DNA of 39,918 bases from an uncultured Colwellia sp. GTDB lineage: Bacteria > Pseudomonadota > Gammaproteobacteria > Enterobacterales > Alteromonadaceae. The stretch's first letter is position 1. Each line of letters starts with the position of its first letter. The position numbers and the translations under genes are program-made. The stretch lies in the NCBI GenBank assembly GCA_913062815.1, contig CAJXWZ010000003.1:1-39918 (forward strand). Reading direction: 5' to 3'. Shown in pieces: positions 25,436 through 34,547 of this stretch. The notes under the pieces are model-generated. The model worked only from the letters and a program-made list of their open reading frames with translations, did no database searches and was not told where the DNA came from.

Positions 25436-25724
25436 TACACTCATACTTAACCTCTTGATAAAAATAGTACAGTAGGTACCGATACACTGATATTTTTTGT
25501 GGCGTAAGGCTTTAGCCTCGTTTTAAGTGTGTTTGTAAGTGTACATAACAACCAGTCAAGCCGGACTATTATTAAGGCGTTAGTCAATCACTTGATCTTA
25601 GCAAGATAAAGCCGCACAATCCTCGGCTAGTCAACAGCGTGCTATAAGCGCAGAGAACGATGGGTAAAAACCTGGAAATTAGCTCCCAGGCGACAATATT
25701 AGTACGTAACAAGAGTAGCAACTC
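25436..25724. other. Spacer upstream of the RNA methyltransferase gene
   Basis: No gene is supported. Small hairpins occur at about 25507-25522 (AGGCTTTAGCCT) and 25671-25690 (CCTGG ... CCAGG). The promoter of the downstream gene was not located. Confidence 0.45.
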
Positions 25725-26285
25725 ATGCATGCAAAAATACAACTTAGCAAAGAAGACATTAGAAAAAACAAGCCAGCACGAGATGAATACTTAACTAAGC
25801 CAAAAATCCCTTTAATACTGGTATTAGATAATGTAACTAATAGCTATAATATTGGTGCTTTTATTCGCTTGGCTGATGCTTTTGCTATCGAAAAAATCAT
25901 TATCTGTGGCGAGCTAACGATTTCAGATAAGAAGTTTAAAAAAGCCTCTAGAAATGAAGCTAAATGGGTTTGTATTGAATATAGCGATAGCACCACTTCT
26001 AGCATACAAGCATTATCGGATAAGGGTTATGCTGTTTATAGCGTTGAGCTATGCCATCAGTCTGTTGATTATAGTGATGTTGCTTACCCATCCCCATGCG
26101 CATTAGTATTTGGCAATGAACGAAAAGGCGTGAGTGAAGCTGCATTGCAATTAAGTCATCAACAAATACACATTCCTATGTTTGGTATGGGGAACTCTTT
26201 AAATGTTTCAACCGCTGGCGCTATTGTATTAGCAGAATGTGCTAATCAAATTAGAAAACTCCCACTAGCCCAGCAACAAAATTAA
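25725..26285 (+). CDS. SpoU/TrmH-family RNA 2'-O-methyltransferase
   Basis: A 186-aa SPOUT enzyme. It shows the three SpoU motifs: motif 1 NVTNSYNIGAFIRLADAF, motif 2 CALVFGNERKGVSE and motif 3 IPMFGMGNSLNVSTAGAIVL, which build the knotted SAM site. The N-terminal extension is short, as in catalytic-domain-only members acting on tRNA or rRNA. The exact target cannot be told. The ribosome site is weak. It stands alone between spacers. Confidence 0.92.
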   Translation: MHAKIQLSKEDIRKNKPARDEYLTKPKIPLILVLDNVTNSYNIGAFIRLADAFAIEKIIICGELTISDKKFKKASRNEAKWVCIEYSDSTTSSIQALSDKGYAVYSVELCHQSVDYSDVAYPSPCALVFGNERKGVSEAALQLSHQQIHIPMFGMGNSLNVSTAGAIVLAECANQIRKLPLAQQQN

Positions 26286-26446
26286 AGCCTCTTTTCAGTT
26301 TTTTTATGTCTTAAAGTCAATAAATAGTGGTTTGTAGACCAACTTAGTGATTGCTAACTATTTTTAATAAGGAACTGAGTAAGAAGTTAACAGCCCTCTC
26401 TTGATTGGTTTATCGTTCAACCACGCCATTTATTTAGTAAAGTAAC

Positions 26447-26815
26447 TTACTCGAATAGGGCAAAGATTCTTTTGTCTGCATGTTGTAAATATGCGTATTT
26501 TAACTCTAATACATGACCAGCTAAATCCATAGCGTTAACATTAGTATTTTCCCATGAGCCTTCGACTGACCAATGCACCGCAATATCTTTCAACGTTTCA
26601 TCGTCAATTGTTGCCAACTCCTCGGAGAAACTTAACGGTAATAACCAAAGGTTGTCACTTAGAGCTGAACTCGTGCATTTGAAGCAACTTAATAAATCAC
26701 CTATTTGGTCTTTGGTAAAAAGACCACCTCCCAAAACTGCGGAGTCAGATACTTCTTCAAAACGACTATAATCGCACTCACTTTTTGCTGCGAAGAATAT
26801 TACGTCCACATTCAA
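26447..26815 (-). CDS. Protein of unknown function
   Basis: A 122-aa acidic soluble protein without signal or membrane segment. Ser/Glu-rich, with ELKYAYLQHADKRIFALFE at the end. No family is recognised. Its start faces the dead parD on the other strand 18 bp away. Confidence 0.6.
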   Translation of the reverse strand: MNVDVIFFAAKSECDYSRFEEVSDSAVLGGGLFTKDQIGDLLSCFKCTSSALSDNLWLLPLSFSEELATIDDETLKDIAVHWSVEGSWENTNVNAMDLAGHVLELKYAYLQHADKRIFALFE

Positions 26816-26832
26816 TCCTTTAGGTATTTATA

Positions 26833-26997
26833 ACGCTGCCAAAAACGGCTAAAACTACTAGTATTATTCTAGGTGAACATTTTGATCAATTCATAAACCA
26901 ACAACTTAACACTGGTCGTTATTGAACAGCAAGAGAAATAGTTATAGCTGGAACAAGAGATCTAGAAAATCAAGAGGTCAAGTTATTAAATTTGAAA
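26833..26997 (+). pseudogene. parD: Remnant of a ParD-type antitoxin
   Basis: The frame gives KTTSIILGEHFDQFINQQ, then LNTGRY, a TGA stop at 26923-26925, and TAREIVIAGTRDLENQEVKL in the same frame. This is the ParD ribbon-helix-helix pattern (TSxxLGEHFxxFIxxQ, GRYxxAxEVxRxxLRxLExxE). The start codon is lost (CTG or ACG where ATG is expected) and the Gly after RY is replaced by the stop. No parE follows. It is an inactive fragment. Confidence 0.75.
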
Positions 26998-27186
26998 AGT
27001 TACAATTGGGATTACTTTCGCTCTCATAGTTGTTATGAGTGTAAATGTAAATGCTGTAACTTTTTCCTTGAAACTATTATTTCTAACGCTCAGTAACTCA
27101 AGGGTTAAATAGCGCGACATATTTTCATTTGAATTATCTAGTCATAATTTCAGCATTATATTCAAGCATTAATAAAAACTAAGATA

Positions 27187-27215
27187 TAAAAAAGCCCGAT
27201 TTGAAATTACCGGGC
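27187..27215 (-). terminator. Terminator of the small Sel1 gene
   Basis: A 5-bp GC stem (GCCCG / CGGGC) with a 12-base loop and six T on the minus strand, 58 bp past the stop. Confidence 0.75.
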
Positions 27216-27273
27216 AATGGAGTAATACAGGGGAATGTTAGAAAGTTTCTAATTTAAACTACCTAACAATCCA

Positions 27274-27774
27274 TTAGAGTCGTGGACTATCAGGGTCTAA
27301 CGTTTTAACGCATCTCATGATTTTTCTACGTGATCCAGTAGGAGCACTTTTTGCACAACTGATATCTTGTGCATCCGCTCCATACTTATCTATATAATTA
27401 TCGACTAGAGGTTTGAGTATGTTTATTTGCTTACTATTAAAAGCATTGTGAAGTTTATCTCTTAACTCACGCCATGTTTTTTCTTTTACTTCTGTTGCAA
27501 CATTAAGCCAAATATAAGCTTGCCCATAATCTTGGGCGGTTCCTTTGCCTTCCAAATAAAGTAATGCAAGTGAGTATTGTGCTCCTTTGTTACCTAGCTT
27601 CGACGCTTTTTCTAAATGTTTAAAAGCTTTGTCATAGCTTTTAGCGGTTAAAGCATTAAAACCTATTCTTGATGATTTATCATAATCAAAAACTTCCGTA
27701 TTTTTTGCCGCATTGACATTTATAGAAAAAAAACAGCAAACAATTACTGAGGCTATTATTAACTTTTTCATCAT
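27274..27774 (-). CDS. Exported Sel1-repeat protein
   Basis: A 166-aa protein with a signal peptide (about 1-22, ending VNA). It holds two Sel1-type helical repeats (FKHLEKASKLGNKGAQYSLA, then LYLEGKGTAQDYGQAYIWLN). Sel1 proteins are scaffolds for protein contacts. Two cysteines near the C-terminus may pair in the periplasm. It is related in type, not closely in sequence, to the tandem Sel1 genes at 29097 and 30234. Confidence 0.85.
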   Translation of the reverse strand: MMKKLIIASVIVCCFFSINVNAAKNTEVFDYDKSSRIGFNALTAKSYDKAFKHLEKASKLGNKGAQYSLALLYLEGKGTAQDYGQAYIWLNVATEVKEKTWRELRDKLHNAFNSKQINILKPLVDNYIDKYGADAQDISCAKSAPTGSRRKIMRCVKTLDPDSPRL

Positions 27775-28627
27775 TAAATTCCTTTACTTATTTCGACCAA
27801 TTAAACTACCTGTATATTGTGGCACGTAATTTTGCGTCATTTGATGTGAATATGTAACAAAGCTTATTTAAAGTTGCTGTGAGTAATATTCACTTACAAA
27901 TAGAAGAAATTTTATCGAACGAAGAGAAGTGGTTCCCATTGTTTGGGCACTTTATTTATTTGGCAACGGTATTCATTTATTGTGGACCACGTGCAAATTC
28001 TGAAATTAGGCATAACGACGGAACAAGTAAGATAGCTGCTAATAATAATTCACTTATAATAAGGACACTATCTGTCAGAGTGAAAGCCTGTGGAAAAGTG
28101 TTTTGACAAAATCGAAAATCAGGGAGGTTGAAATACAACGGACAAAGTTTAGTTTATGACAAGAATTTTTCAAGTAATAATTGGCTAAATCGTTAAAGCC
28201 AAGGTTGACTGCTGATTATTTGAACAGCGCTAGCTTATTGGTTGAACAGCGGAGTTTCTTCTAATATGCACATTTTTTGTGGATAAGTCTGTGAGTTATA
28301 CTTTTATAATGTTCCTAAACCGAGACTACATACGATTTCAATAAGCATGTTTAAAAAACGAGCATCTTAAAAAGTAAAATACTAAACCCTATTATCCAAG
28401 CTGTTTCTGTTTTTGACTTGAAAGAAGTAAAAGTGAAAGACTTTTTAGTGGTAACCTCTGTCATTCTTCGAACTGTGTTGTTCTGGAGTTAGTGTTTGTT
28501 TTACTACTTTTTGTCGCCTAAATATCAACCAACATTCTCATAAATCTATAATAAATATCAGCCAAAAAAAATAACCCTAAATGGGCTATTTTGATTGTTA
28601 TAGTAACTTAGAGTAAAGAGGATGAAG
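27775..28627. other. Long spacer without a convincing gene
   Basis: About 850 bp. A 75-codon ORF (27879-28106, +) starts at GTG without a ribosome site and resembles nothing known. The rest has frequent stops in all frames. A terminator for the YjfB-like gene lies at 28564-28592. Confidence 0.45.
28564..28592 (-). terminator. Terminator of the YjfB-like gene
   Basis: On the minus strand an 8-bp stem with one G-U pair (AATAGCCC / GGGTTATT), a 5-base loop and a T-run lie 35 bp past the stop. Confidence 0.75.
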
Positions 28628-28825
28628 TCAGATCCTAATATCTACGTGTTGACCCAAAGTCGACTCTAGGCTAGATGCTTGCACAGGAGGCACCGATTCT
28701 AAAAGTTGACCGATAGTTTTTTCCTGCTGATCTTGAGACTGCTTTAACAGACTAACATTCACTTTTTCAAGTGTTTGTCGCTGAGTTTCAGCGGTCAAGG
28801 TAGCACCGACACTGCTTAGATCCAT
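28628..28825 (-). CDS. YjfB-family putative motility protein
   Basis: A 65-aa protein. The pattern MDLSSVGATLTAETQRQTLE, then VSLLKQSQDQQ, a Pro pair in SVPPVQ and the end LGQHVDIRI matches YjfB, a small family often under flagellar control. GGAG lies about eight bases before the ATG. No flagellar gene is nearby. The cellular role is not established. Confidence 0.75.
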   Translation of the reverse strand: MDLSSVGATLTAETQRQTLEKVNVSLLKQSQDQQEKTIGQLLESVPPVQASSLESTLGQHVDIRI

Positions 28826-29039
28826 ATAAACACTCCGTGTAAAAAGAGAAAGTAATTATTCTCTTATAAAGGTTATCGGCAGCTTTGTAGATAACCATAA
28901 CAATTTAATATTATTTTAGAGATAAAGACAAATTAATGATGCAAGACACAATGCTTTAGCAATAAAGCTCATCAACCCACCTAAAAAACTCAATAATATA
29001 AAGTACCATTCAAGTCAGTTTGAATTTTGCAATATAAGT

Positions 29040-29058
29040 ATCTTTATCATATAGTTAA
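29040..29058 (+). promoter_or_regulatory. Conserved upstream element, copy 1 (copy 2 at 30178-30196)
   Basis: ATCTTTATCATATAGTTAA is identical in front of both tandem Sel1 genes, ending 38 and 37 bases before their ATGs. It contains TATCAT/CATATA, a plausible -10. Its conservation, while other flanking sequence has diverged, suggests a promoter or regulator site copied with the gene. Confidence 0.55.
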
Positions 29059-29096
29059 TTTGATATTTACATTGAGTCTACAAAAAGGAATGGAAG

Positions 29097-29978
29097 ATGA
29101 AAAAAACACTATTGCTCATATCAATTATAAGCTTCGGCTTATTAAGTAGTAATACAGCCTTAGCTGCTACAGCTAAAATAGGACCCTGTGCAGAAGCTGT
29201 CTGCGTGGATTATTTTAAAAAATATAAGAAATATGCACGTTTAGGCTACACTGATGCCATGTTTACCTTGGGCGAAATGTATTATTTTGGCCATGGTACC
29301 GACAAAAATGTAAAAAAAGCACTAAAACAATATAAAAATGCAGCCAAGTATGGCTCGGTAAAAGGTCAATATAAAGCCGGTATATTATTTCTTAATGAAG
29401 AAGACGTTAAGGATATCGACGATGGCATTAAATATTTAAAAAAAGCGGCAAGAAATAACTATGTTAATGCAAGTCTTGTCTTAGGTATGATTTACTTCTC
29501 AAAAGATTATTTCGAACAGGACCATGCTGAAGCCGATAAATGGCTCGCGAAAGCTTATGAAAAAGGCCACAAAAAAGCACCTGAATTTGTCGAGCGCATG
29601 AAAGCAACAGAAGGTTATGATGCCGCTAACTTCCCTGAGTTAATGACAGCAATTGCCGATAATCCTATTGCTATTGTGAAAGCGCCTGAAAAAACGTCAG
29701 CTACGCAAGTAGCAAAGCAACCTAGCAACAAATCTAAAATGGAGGTTATTACCGTTTACGGTACCTTACCTGAGTTGTTTGATGCGCAGTTATTAAGTCT
29801 TCGAGGTGCTTACCCTGAAAAATATGCCAAGGCTACAGGCTCTAACATCGTTGGAAACACCTGTCAAAAATCGATAGCTTGCGGCATGACATTTGATGGT
29901 GATTATGAAAGATTAGCAAACCACTTTATGGGGCACCATGCGGTAGTGGCACATAAAAGAGAAGGAATAGGTTGGTAG
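29097..29978 (+). CDS. Exported Sel1-repeat protein, tandem copy A
   Basis: A 293-aa protein with a signal peptide (about 1-23, ending ALAA). The mature start carries CAEAVC, followed by three Sel1 repeats at about 50-160 (DAMFTLGEMYYFGHGTDKNV; KGQYKAGILFL; NASLVLGMIYFS). A linker and a C-terminal domain with paired Cys (NTCQKSIACGMTFDG) end the protein. AAGGAA lies before the ATG. The next gene is a near copy, and a terminator separates them (30022-30062). Confidence 0.88.
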   Translation: MKKTLLLISIISFGLLSSNTALAATAKIGPCAEAVCVDYFKKYKKYARLGYTDAMFTLGEMYYFGHGTDKNVKKALKQYKNAAKYGSVKGQYKAGILFLNEEDVKDIDDGIKYLKKAARNNYVNASLVLGMIYFSKDYFEQDHAEADKWLAKAYEKGHKKAPEFVERMKATEGYDAANFPELMTAIADNPIAIVKAPEKTSATQVAKQPSNKSKMEVITVYGTLPELFDAQLLSLRGAYPEKYAKATGSNIVGNTCQKSIACGMTFDGDYERLANHFMGHHAVVAHKREGIGW

Positions 29979-30021
29979 ACACAGTATAAGACTAACTAAC
30001 AGTTCAATCATTTAACAAATC

Positions 30022-30062
30022 AAAGCCCAAACAAAGCCATCATACTTTTTTGGGCTTTTTCT
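30022..30062 (+). terminator. Terminator between the tandem Sel1 genes
   Basis: A perfect 10-bp stem (AAAGCCCAAA / TTTGGGCTTT) with a 17-base loop and a T-run. Confidence 0.8.
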
Positions 30063-30177
30063 TGCGTTAAAACCCTCTGTAAAAGTTCTATCATTCCCTG
30101 CGCTGTGTTTGTTAGCCCCAAATATGACGCCTTTTATCAAAATTGAAGGTAGCTTTTTATTTTTTTGCACTCCTATA

Positions 30178-30196
30178 ATCTTTATCATATAGTTAA
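30178..30196 (+). promoter_or_regulatory. Conserved upstream element, copy 2
   Basis: Identical 19-bp copy of the element at 29040-29058, at nearly the same distance from the start codon of Sel1 copy B. Confidence 0.55.
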
Positions 30197-30233
30197 CCTC
30201 GTATTAACATTTATCATAAAAAGGGATAGAAAA

Positions 30234-31106
30234 ATGAGAAAGATATTAATGCTAGTGTCACTAATAAGTTTTAGTTTATTAAATAGTAATACCAGCTTTG
30301 CTGGCACGGCTAAAATAGGCCCTTGTGCCGAGGCAGTATGCGTAGATTACTTTAAGAAATACAAGAAGTATGCGCGCTTAGGTTATACCGATGCCATGTT
30401 TACCTTAGGCGAAATGTACTATTTTGGCCATGGGACTGATAAAAACGTTAAGAAGGCACTGAAACAATATAAAAATGCGGCTAAATATGGCTCAGTAAAA
30501 GGCCAATACAAAGCCGGGATATTGTTCCTAAACGAAAAAGAAGTTAAGGATATTGATGATGCCGTTAAGTATTTAAAAAAGGCTGCACGAAATAACTATG
30601 TCAATGCTAGCCTAGTATTAGGTATGATTTATTTCTCGAAAGAGCACCTCGAGCAAGACTTTGCTGAAGCCGATAAATGGTTAGCTAAAGCTTATGAGAA
30701 AGGCCATAAAAATGTGCCTGAGTTTATAGAGCATATGAAAGCAACTAAAGGTTATAACACTGCTGATTTTCCTGACTTGATGAAAGCCATAGCCGAGAAT
30801 CCTATTGCGGTAGTTAAAAAACCTACTTCCCCTCCTGCTTCACAAGTAGCGCAACAATCAAGCAGTAAGTCAGATATAGAAGTTATTACGGTATATGGCA
30901 CATTACCTGACTTGTTTGACGCTCAATTATTAAGCCTTAAAGGTGCTTACCCCGAAAAATACGCTAAGGCAACAGGCTCTAATATTGTTGGAAACTCTTG
31001 TCAAAAATCAATAGCTTGCGGTATGACCTTCGACGGAGACTTTGAAAGGTTAGTCGGCAATGTTATGGGAAATCATTCAGTCAATGCGCATAGGCAAGAA
31101 TGGTAA
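30234..31106 (+). CDS. Exported Sel1-repeat protein, tandem copy B
   Basis: A 290-aa protein, a close paralogue of the gene at 29097 with the same architecture: signal peptide, CAEAVC, three Sel1 repeats, and a C-terminal Cys-pair domain (NSCQKSIACGMTFDG). Differences concentrate in the signal peptide, the linker at about 195-220 and the last 15 residues. The ATG at 30234 has AGGGA upstream and aligns with copy A's start; an earlier ATG at 30165 would include the promoter element. A strong bidirectional terminator follows. Confidence 0.88.
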   Translation: MRKILMLVSLISFSLLNSNTSFAGTAKIGPCAEAVCVDYFKKYKKYARLGYTDAMFTLGEMYYFGHGTDKNVKKALKQYKNAAKYGSVKGQYKAGILFLNEKEVKDIDDAVKYLKKAARNNYVNASLVLGMIYFSKEHLEQDFAEADKWLAKAYEKGHKNVPEFIEHMKATKGYNTADFPDLMKAIAENPIAVVKKPTSPPASQVAQQSSSKSDIEVITVYGTLPDLFDAQLLSLKGAYPEKYAKATGSNIVGNSCQKSIACGMTFDGDFERLVGNVMGNHSVNAHRQEW

Positions 31107-31143
31107 GAGCCTTAATTACTCGAGCTCACCTCTTAGTTAGAGA

Positions 31144-31173
31144 ATAAAGGCGCTTACTAGCGCCTTTATTTTT
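31144..31173. terminator. Bidirectional terminator between convergent genes
   Basis: A perfect 11-bp stem (ATAAAGGCGCT / AGCGCCTTTAT) with a TACT loop and T-rich tails, placed between the Sel1 copy B gene (+) and the TPR membrane protein gene (-). Confidence 0.9.
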
Positions 31174-31207
31174 GCCTCACAAAAACGTTAAGCGTTTTAG
31201 GCTTTTG

Positions 31208-33430
31208 TTAAAAACCGTCGCTATCTGCTAGCAGGAAAGCATTCTCATCTTCAGCACGTGCTCTCATCGTTGCAAGCCGCGCTCTTATGCCGCCCATCAT
31301 TTGAGTGAACTGCTGTTCATTATTTATTTGTGAAAAAACAGGTTCAAATTCTGCTTGCCATATTCTTACCCAACCTGCATCAATTGCACCTTGCATATAT
31401 TGATAGGTTTCTGTTTTTTTATTCTGCAAAGCACTAATTAGCGCCATATTATAATAGTAGGCAGGGTCGTTAGCTTTTTTGGTGGTACTATTTGCTAAAA
31501 AACGTGTTAGCCCATCAATAATATCTTCTGCTTGCACTGATTTTTCAACTTGCAGATAGGCATATGCCAGATGGATAGCCGGCAGTCCTTCTGAAAGGTA
31601 ATAAAAATAACCATCTTCGCTTGAGTTCACATTGCGAAGGCGTTCAAATGAAGAAATAGCTTGAGCATAATTCTTTTGGTAAAAGGCAGCTTCAGCCGCT
31701 ATGTAGTCATTCATAGAGTCCATATCACCGTCAAGCTTGCTATTCTTCAATAAATAGAGCGCCTCACTTTTCTTGCCTTGTGAGGCATAAAAGCGTGCTT
31801 GCATAAAGTTTAAATCTTCTTGTGAAAATGGTGACTCAAGTTTATTAGCATACTCAAACCATTGCTCTGTTTGTTTGATTTTCCCCATATCCATATTTGC
31901 AATAAGCAAGCCTTTTATTGCGCCTTTATTTGTTGGATCAACTTCAATCGCTCTTTTATACATGCTGATTGACTCATCTAACCGCCCCCTCGTTGACAGT
32001 ATATTGCCAACCAAGTTGTAAGCACCAGGGTAATAAGGGTCATTTCCAATGATTTGAGAGAAAACATCCATGGCCTTTTTTTCAGCCCCTGATTGGTAAT
32101 GACTCCAGGCAACATTGTACGCCGCAACAGGCGATTTAGGGTCTAACACATAGGCTTGTTCAAATAACTTATGAGCGCCATCAATGTCACCTCGGCTTTG
32201 TAACAAAGAGCCATACCACATATAAGTCATTGCATAATTTGGGTTGATTTCCATAGCAATTTTGAACGATTTTTCAGCTTTTAGGGGATCGATGTCGCTC
32301 AGCATTAAACCTTGCGTGGCATGTGCCGCGGCTAATTTAGGGTTTAACCTTAATGCTGAATCCAGTGCTACTTTTGCTGAATTTTGAGCCTGTTGTTTTG
32401 GTACATTACTATAAAGAGCAAGCAAGATACTAGCATCCGCGACACCAACATAAGCTCGAGCATAGTTAGCATCTAAGGCAATAGCATCTTTAAAGTGCTG
32501 TAATGCTTTACTTATTGAAGGTGCAGTTCGGTGCGCTAATTCTTTCTGGCCTTTACCAAAAGCAACCATAGCATCAACATTTCTAGTTTCCACAACAAAT
32601 TGTTGTGTGGTCATTTCTCCTAGCAAAGTAACCTTCATTTTATCTACAACGGCTTTAGCAATATCATCTTGAATTTGGAAAATATCACGATATTCTCGGT
32701 TATAAGTTTCAGACCATAAGTGTTCGCCAGTACTCACTTTAATCAACTGTGCTGTTACTCGAATTTCATTAGTAGTGTCATTTTTTCTGATACTACCTTC
32801 AAGAATAGTATCTACACCTAGTTCTTGTCCTATCTCTACAATAGTTTTATTTGATACACCTTTATAAGCAAATGAAGAGGTTCTCGCAGCAACTTGTAAG
32901 TCTGGAATTTTAGCTAATAGATTTAGCAGTTCTTCCACCATACCATCAGCAAAAAATTCATCTTCCACATCATTACTAAAAGGAATAAAGGGCAAAATAG
33001 CGATAGATTCTTTTTTACCTGCCGATAATTGTGTTTTCGCTATCGGTGGCGCCGCTACGACGGCTACTTTTGGTGAGACATTCCCTTCCTGATAAAGCTC
33101 AATACAAAGCGTAATAACTACTGCCAAAGCAAGCGTTCCTGCGACTGACAAAGTAGTTTTTATGTTAACTTGAGGGCTACTCTTATTAGATTCATCATGT
33201 TTGGCTCTAACAATACCTTTAGCGGTAAAATTATATAACCAAGCAAATATTAAAGAGATAGGGAAACCAACTAAAAACACTTGGAGTAATAGCGTCATTA
33301 CAGAATCTGGTAAACCTAAGGCAGGCACAGCGAGATCAGCAATTTGGATCAACGGCCAAGCAGAAACTGCGTATATGGTAGCCACTTGAAATACTTGTCT
33401 TTGTCTTAACTGAGCTAAGAAACTATCCAA
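31208..33430 (-). CDS. TolB-like (FlgO-like) domain and TPR membrane protein
   Basis: A 740-aa protein. The N-terminal 110 residues carry three hydrophobic segments (about 15-35, 40-65, 90-110) opening with LRQRQVFQVATIYAVSAWPL. A TolB-like nucleotide-type fold follows at about 140-265 (SIAILPFIPFSND, FADGMVEELLNLLAKIPDLQ, ILEGSIRK), then about ten TPRs to residue 700. In related proteins the N-terminal part is often fused to cyclase or winged-helix output domains, which are lacking here. GGAG lies about seven bases before the ATG. It starts 36 bp after the DUF4097-like gene, so an operon is likely. Confidence 0.88.
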   Translation of the reverse strand: MDSFLAQLRQRQVFQVATIYAVSAWPLIQIADLAVPALGLPDSVMTLLLQVFLVGFPISLIFAWLYNFTAKGIVRAKHDESNKSSPQVNIKTTLSVAGTLALAVVITLCIELYQEGNVSPKVAVVAAPPIAKTQLSAGKKESIAILPFIPFSNDVEDEFFADGMVEELLNLLAKIPDLQVAARTSSFAYKGVSNKTIVEIGQELGVDTILEGSIRKNDTTNEIRVTAQLIKVSTGEHLWSETYNREYRDIFQIQDDIAKAVVDKMKVTLLGEMTTQQFVVETRNVDAMVAFGKGQKELAHRTAPSISKALQHFKDAIALDANYARAYVGVADASILLALYSNVPKQQAQNSAKVALDSALRLNPKLAAAHATQGLMLSDIDPLKAEKSFKIAMEINPNYAMTYMWYGSLLQSRGDIDGAHKLFEQAYVLDPKSPVAAYNVAWSHYQSGAEKKAMDVFSQIIGNDPYYPGAYNLVGNILSTRGRLDESISMYKRAIEVDPTNKGAIKGLLIANMDMGKIKQTEQWFEYANKLESPFSQEDLNFMQARFYASQGKKSEALYLLKNSKLDGDMDSMNDYIAAEAAFYQKNYAQAISSFERLRNVNSSEDGYFYYLSEGLPAIHLAYAYLQVEKSVQAEDIIDGLTRFLANSTTKKANDPAYYYNMALISALQNKKTETYQYMQGAIDAGWVRIWQAEFEPVFSQINNEQQFTQMMGGIRARLATMRARAEDENAFLLADSDGF

Positions 33431-33465
33431 TTATTTTCTCCAAGATCTCATTTAACATTTGTCCA

Positions 33466-34356
33466 TTAATTTATTGCTTTTTCTATGGTGACAGAGCCTG
33501 TTACCGTTTTCAGATTCAGCTCCCCTGAGCCATCCCCAGAAACGAAGCTAAGTGTTTTTTTGTGCAAACTAGCTTCTTCAGGTAAGTCATCGGTAAGTTC
33601 GTTATTAATATCGCCACCAAATTGACTAACGACTTCACAAGCAGCATTTAAATCACCCGTCACTTTATAATAAACATCGCCACTTACACTGGATATATTT
33701 AAATGAGATTTGCTTTTTACCGAACCTCGAATTTGTGTATCACCTGAAATATTTTTAATCGTTAACTCATTCATGCCACTAATATCGCCAATGATATCTC
33801 CCGACATGGATTTGAGGTACGCTTTGTCAAAGTCTCCGGAAAAGTTAACCGAGCCACTGACAGATTCAACTTTCATAATGCCCGAAGAATCCGCAACCTT
33901 AACATCACCACTGACCACAGAAAGCTTAATTTTTCCGTTAGACTTCCTTATCATTAAATTGCCATTAATTGACTTCCCTTCAATATGACTCGTAAGTTTG
34001 GCAATACTAAAGGAAGTGTCAATCCCCTTAAAACGCAATTGGGCACTTTGTGGCATATATATATTTAGAATACTGACATCACCCCAGTGTTTTTTCCCTT
34101 CAGTATCAACTTTTATTAACGTTTTACTTTTCTTATTTTTAAAAATCAAATTCTTTATCGTGTCGTCTAGCTCGCCCTGAATCATTACTTCATTTTTGTT
34201 CCATCCTTTAATTTTTACCAATCCGCGAGGAATTTCAACAAAAACAATTCCCTGTGCATCAACTTGCATAGTGCGGCTAACTTTTTCTCCAGACAAACAA
34301 ACGCTTGAGAAAGTAACGATTAGGAGAAAACTAAATTTATTAAGGATATGATTCAA
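33466..34356 (-). CDS. DUF4097-like exported protein
   Basis: A 296-aa protein with a signal peptide (about 1-22). The mature part has many short beta strands separated by SGD turns (VSGDVKVADSSG, MSGDIIGDISG, NISGDTQIRG, SVSGDVYYKV), less regular than the protein at 24605 but of the same putative adhesin type. It precedes the TolB-like/TPR gene by 35 bp. Function unknown. Confidence 0.85.
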   Translation of the reverse strand: MNHILNKFSFLLIVTFSSVCLSGEKVSRTMQVDAQGIVFVEIPRGLVKIKGWNKNEVMIQGELDDTIKNLIFKNKKSKTLIKVDTEGKKHWGDVSILNIYMPQSAQLRFKGIDTSFSIAKLTSHIEGKSINGNLMIRKSNGKIKLSVVSGDVKVADSSGIMKVESVSGSVNFSGDFDKAYLKSMSGDIIGDISGMNELTIKNISGDTQIRGSVKSKSHLNISSVSGDVYYKVTGDLNAACEVVSQFGGDINNELTDDLPEEASLHKKTLSFVSGDGSGELNLKTVTGSVTIEKAIN

Positions 34357-34500
34357 ATTATTGCCTCTGTTCGTGCCAACTTAATATTTAAATTAAGGGG
34401 ATATTAGAAGTATACATATATTTATATGATGGGGGAGGTTTTATCATTAACCAATATTTCAAATGTAAGAATTCATTTATATTTTCATATTGTGAAAAGC

Positions 34501-34526
34501 AAAAAGCTCAAGGGTTACTTGAGCTT
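34501..34526 (-). terminator. Terminator of the apt-dnaX-ybaB block
   Basis: A perfect 9-bp stem (AAGCTCAAG / CTTGAGCTT) with a 5-base loop and five T on the minus strand, 22 bp past the ybaB stop. It closes the transcript where recR would normally follow. Confidence 0.88.
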
Positions 34527-34547
34527 CAAATAAAAATACATAGATCA

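Noticed and set aside
27879..28106. 75-codon rightward ORF
   Set aside because: GTG start without ribosome site, no recognisable pattern, atypical composition; kept only as a note in the spacer.
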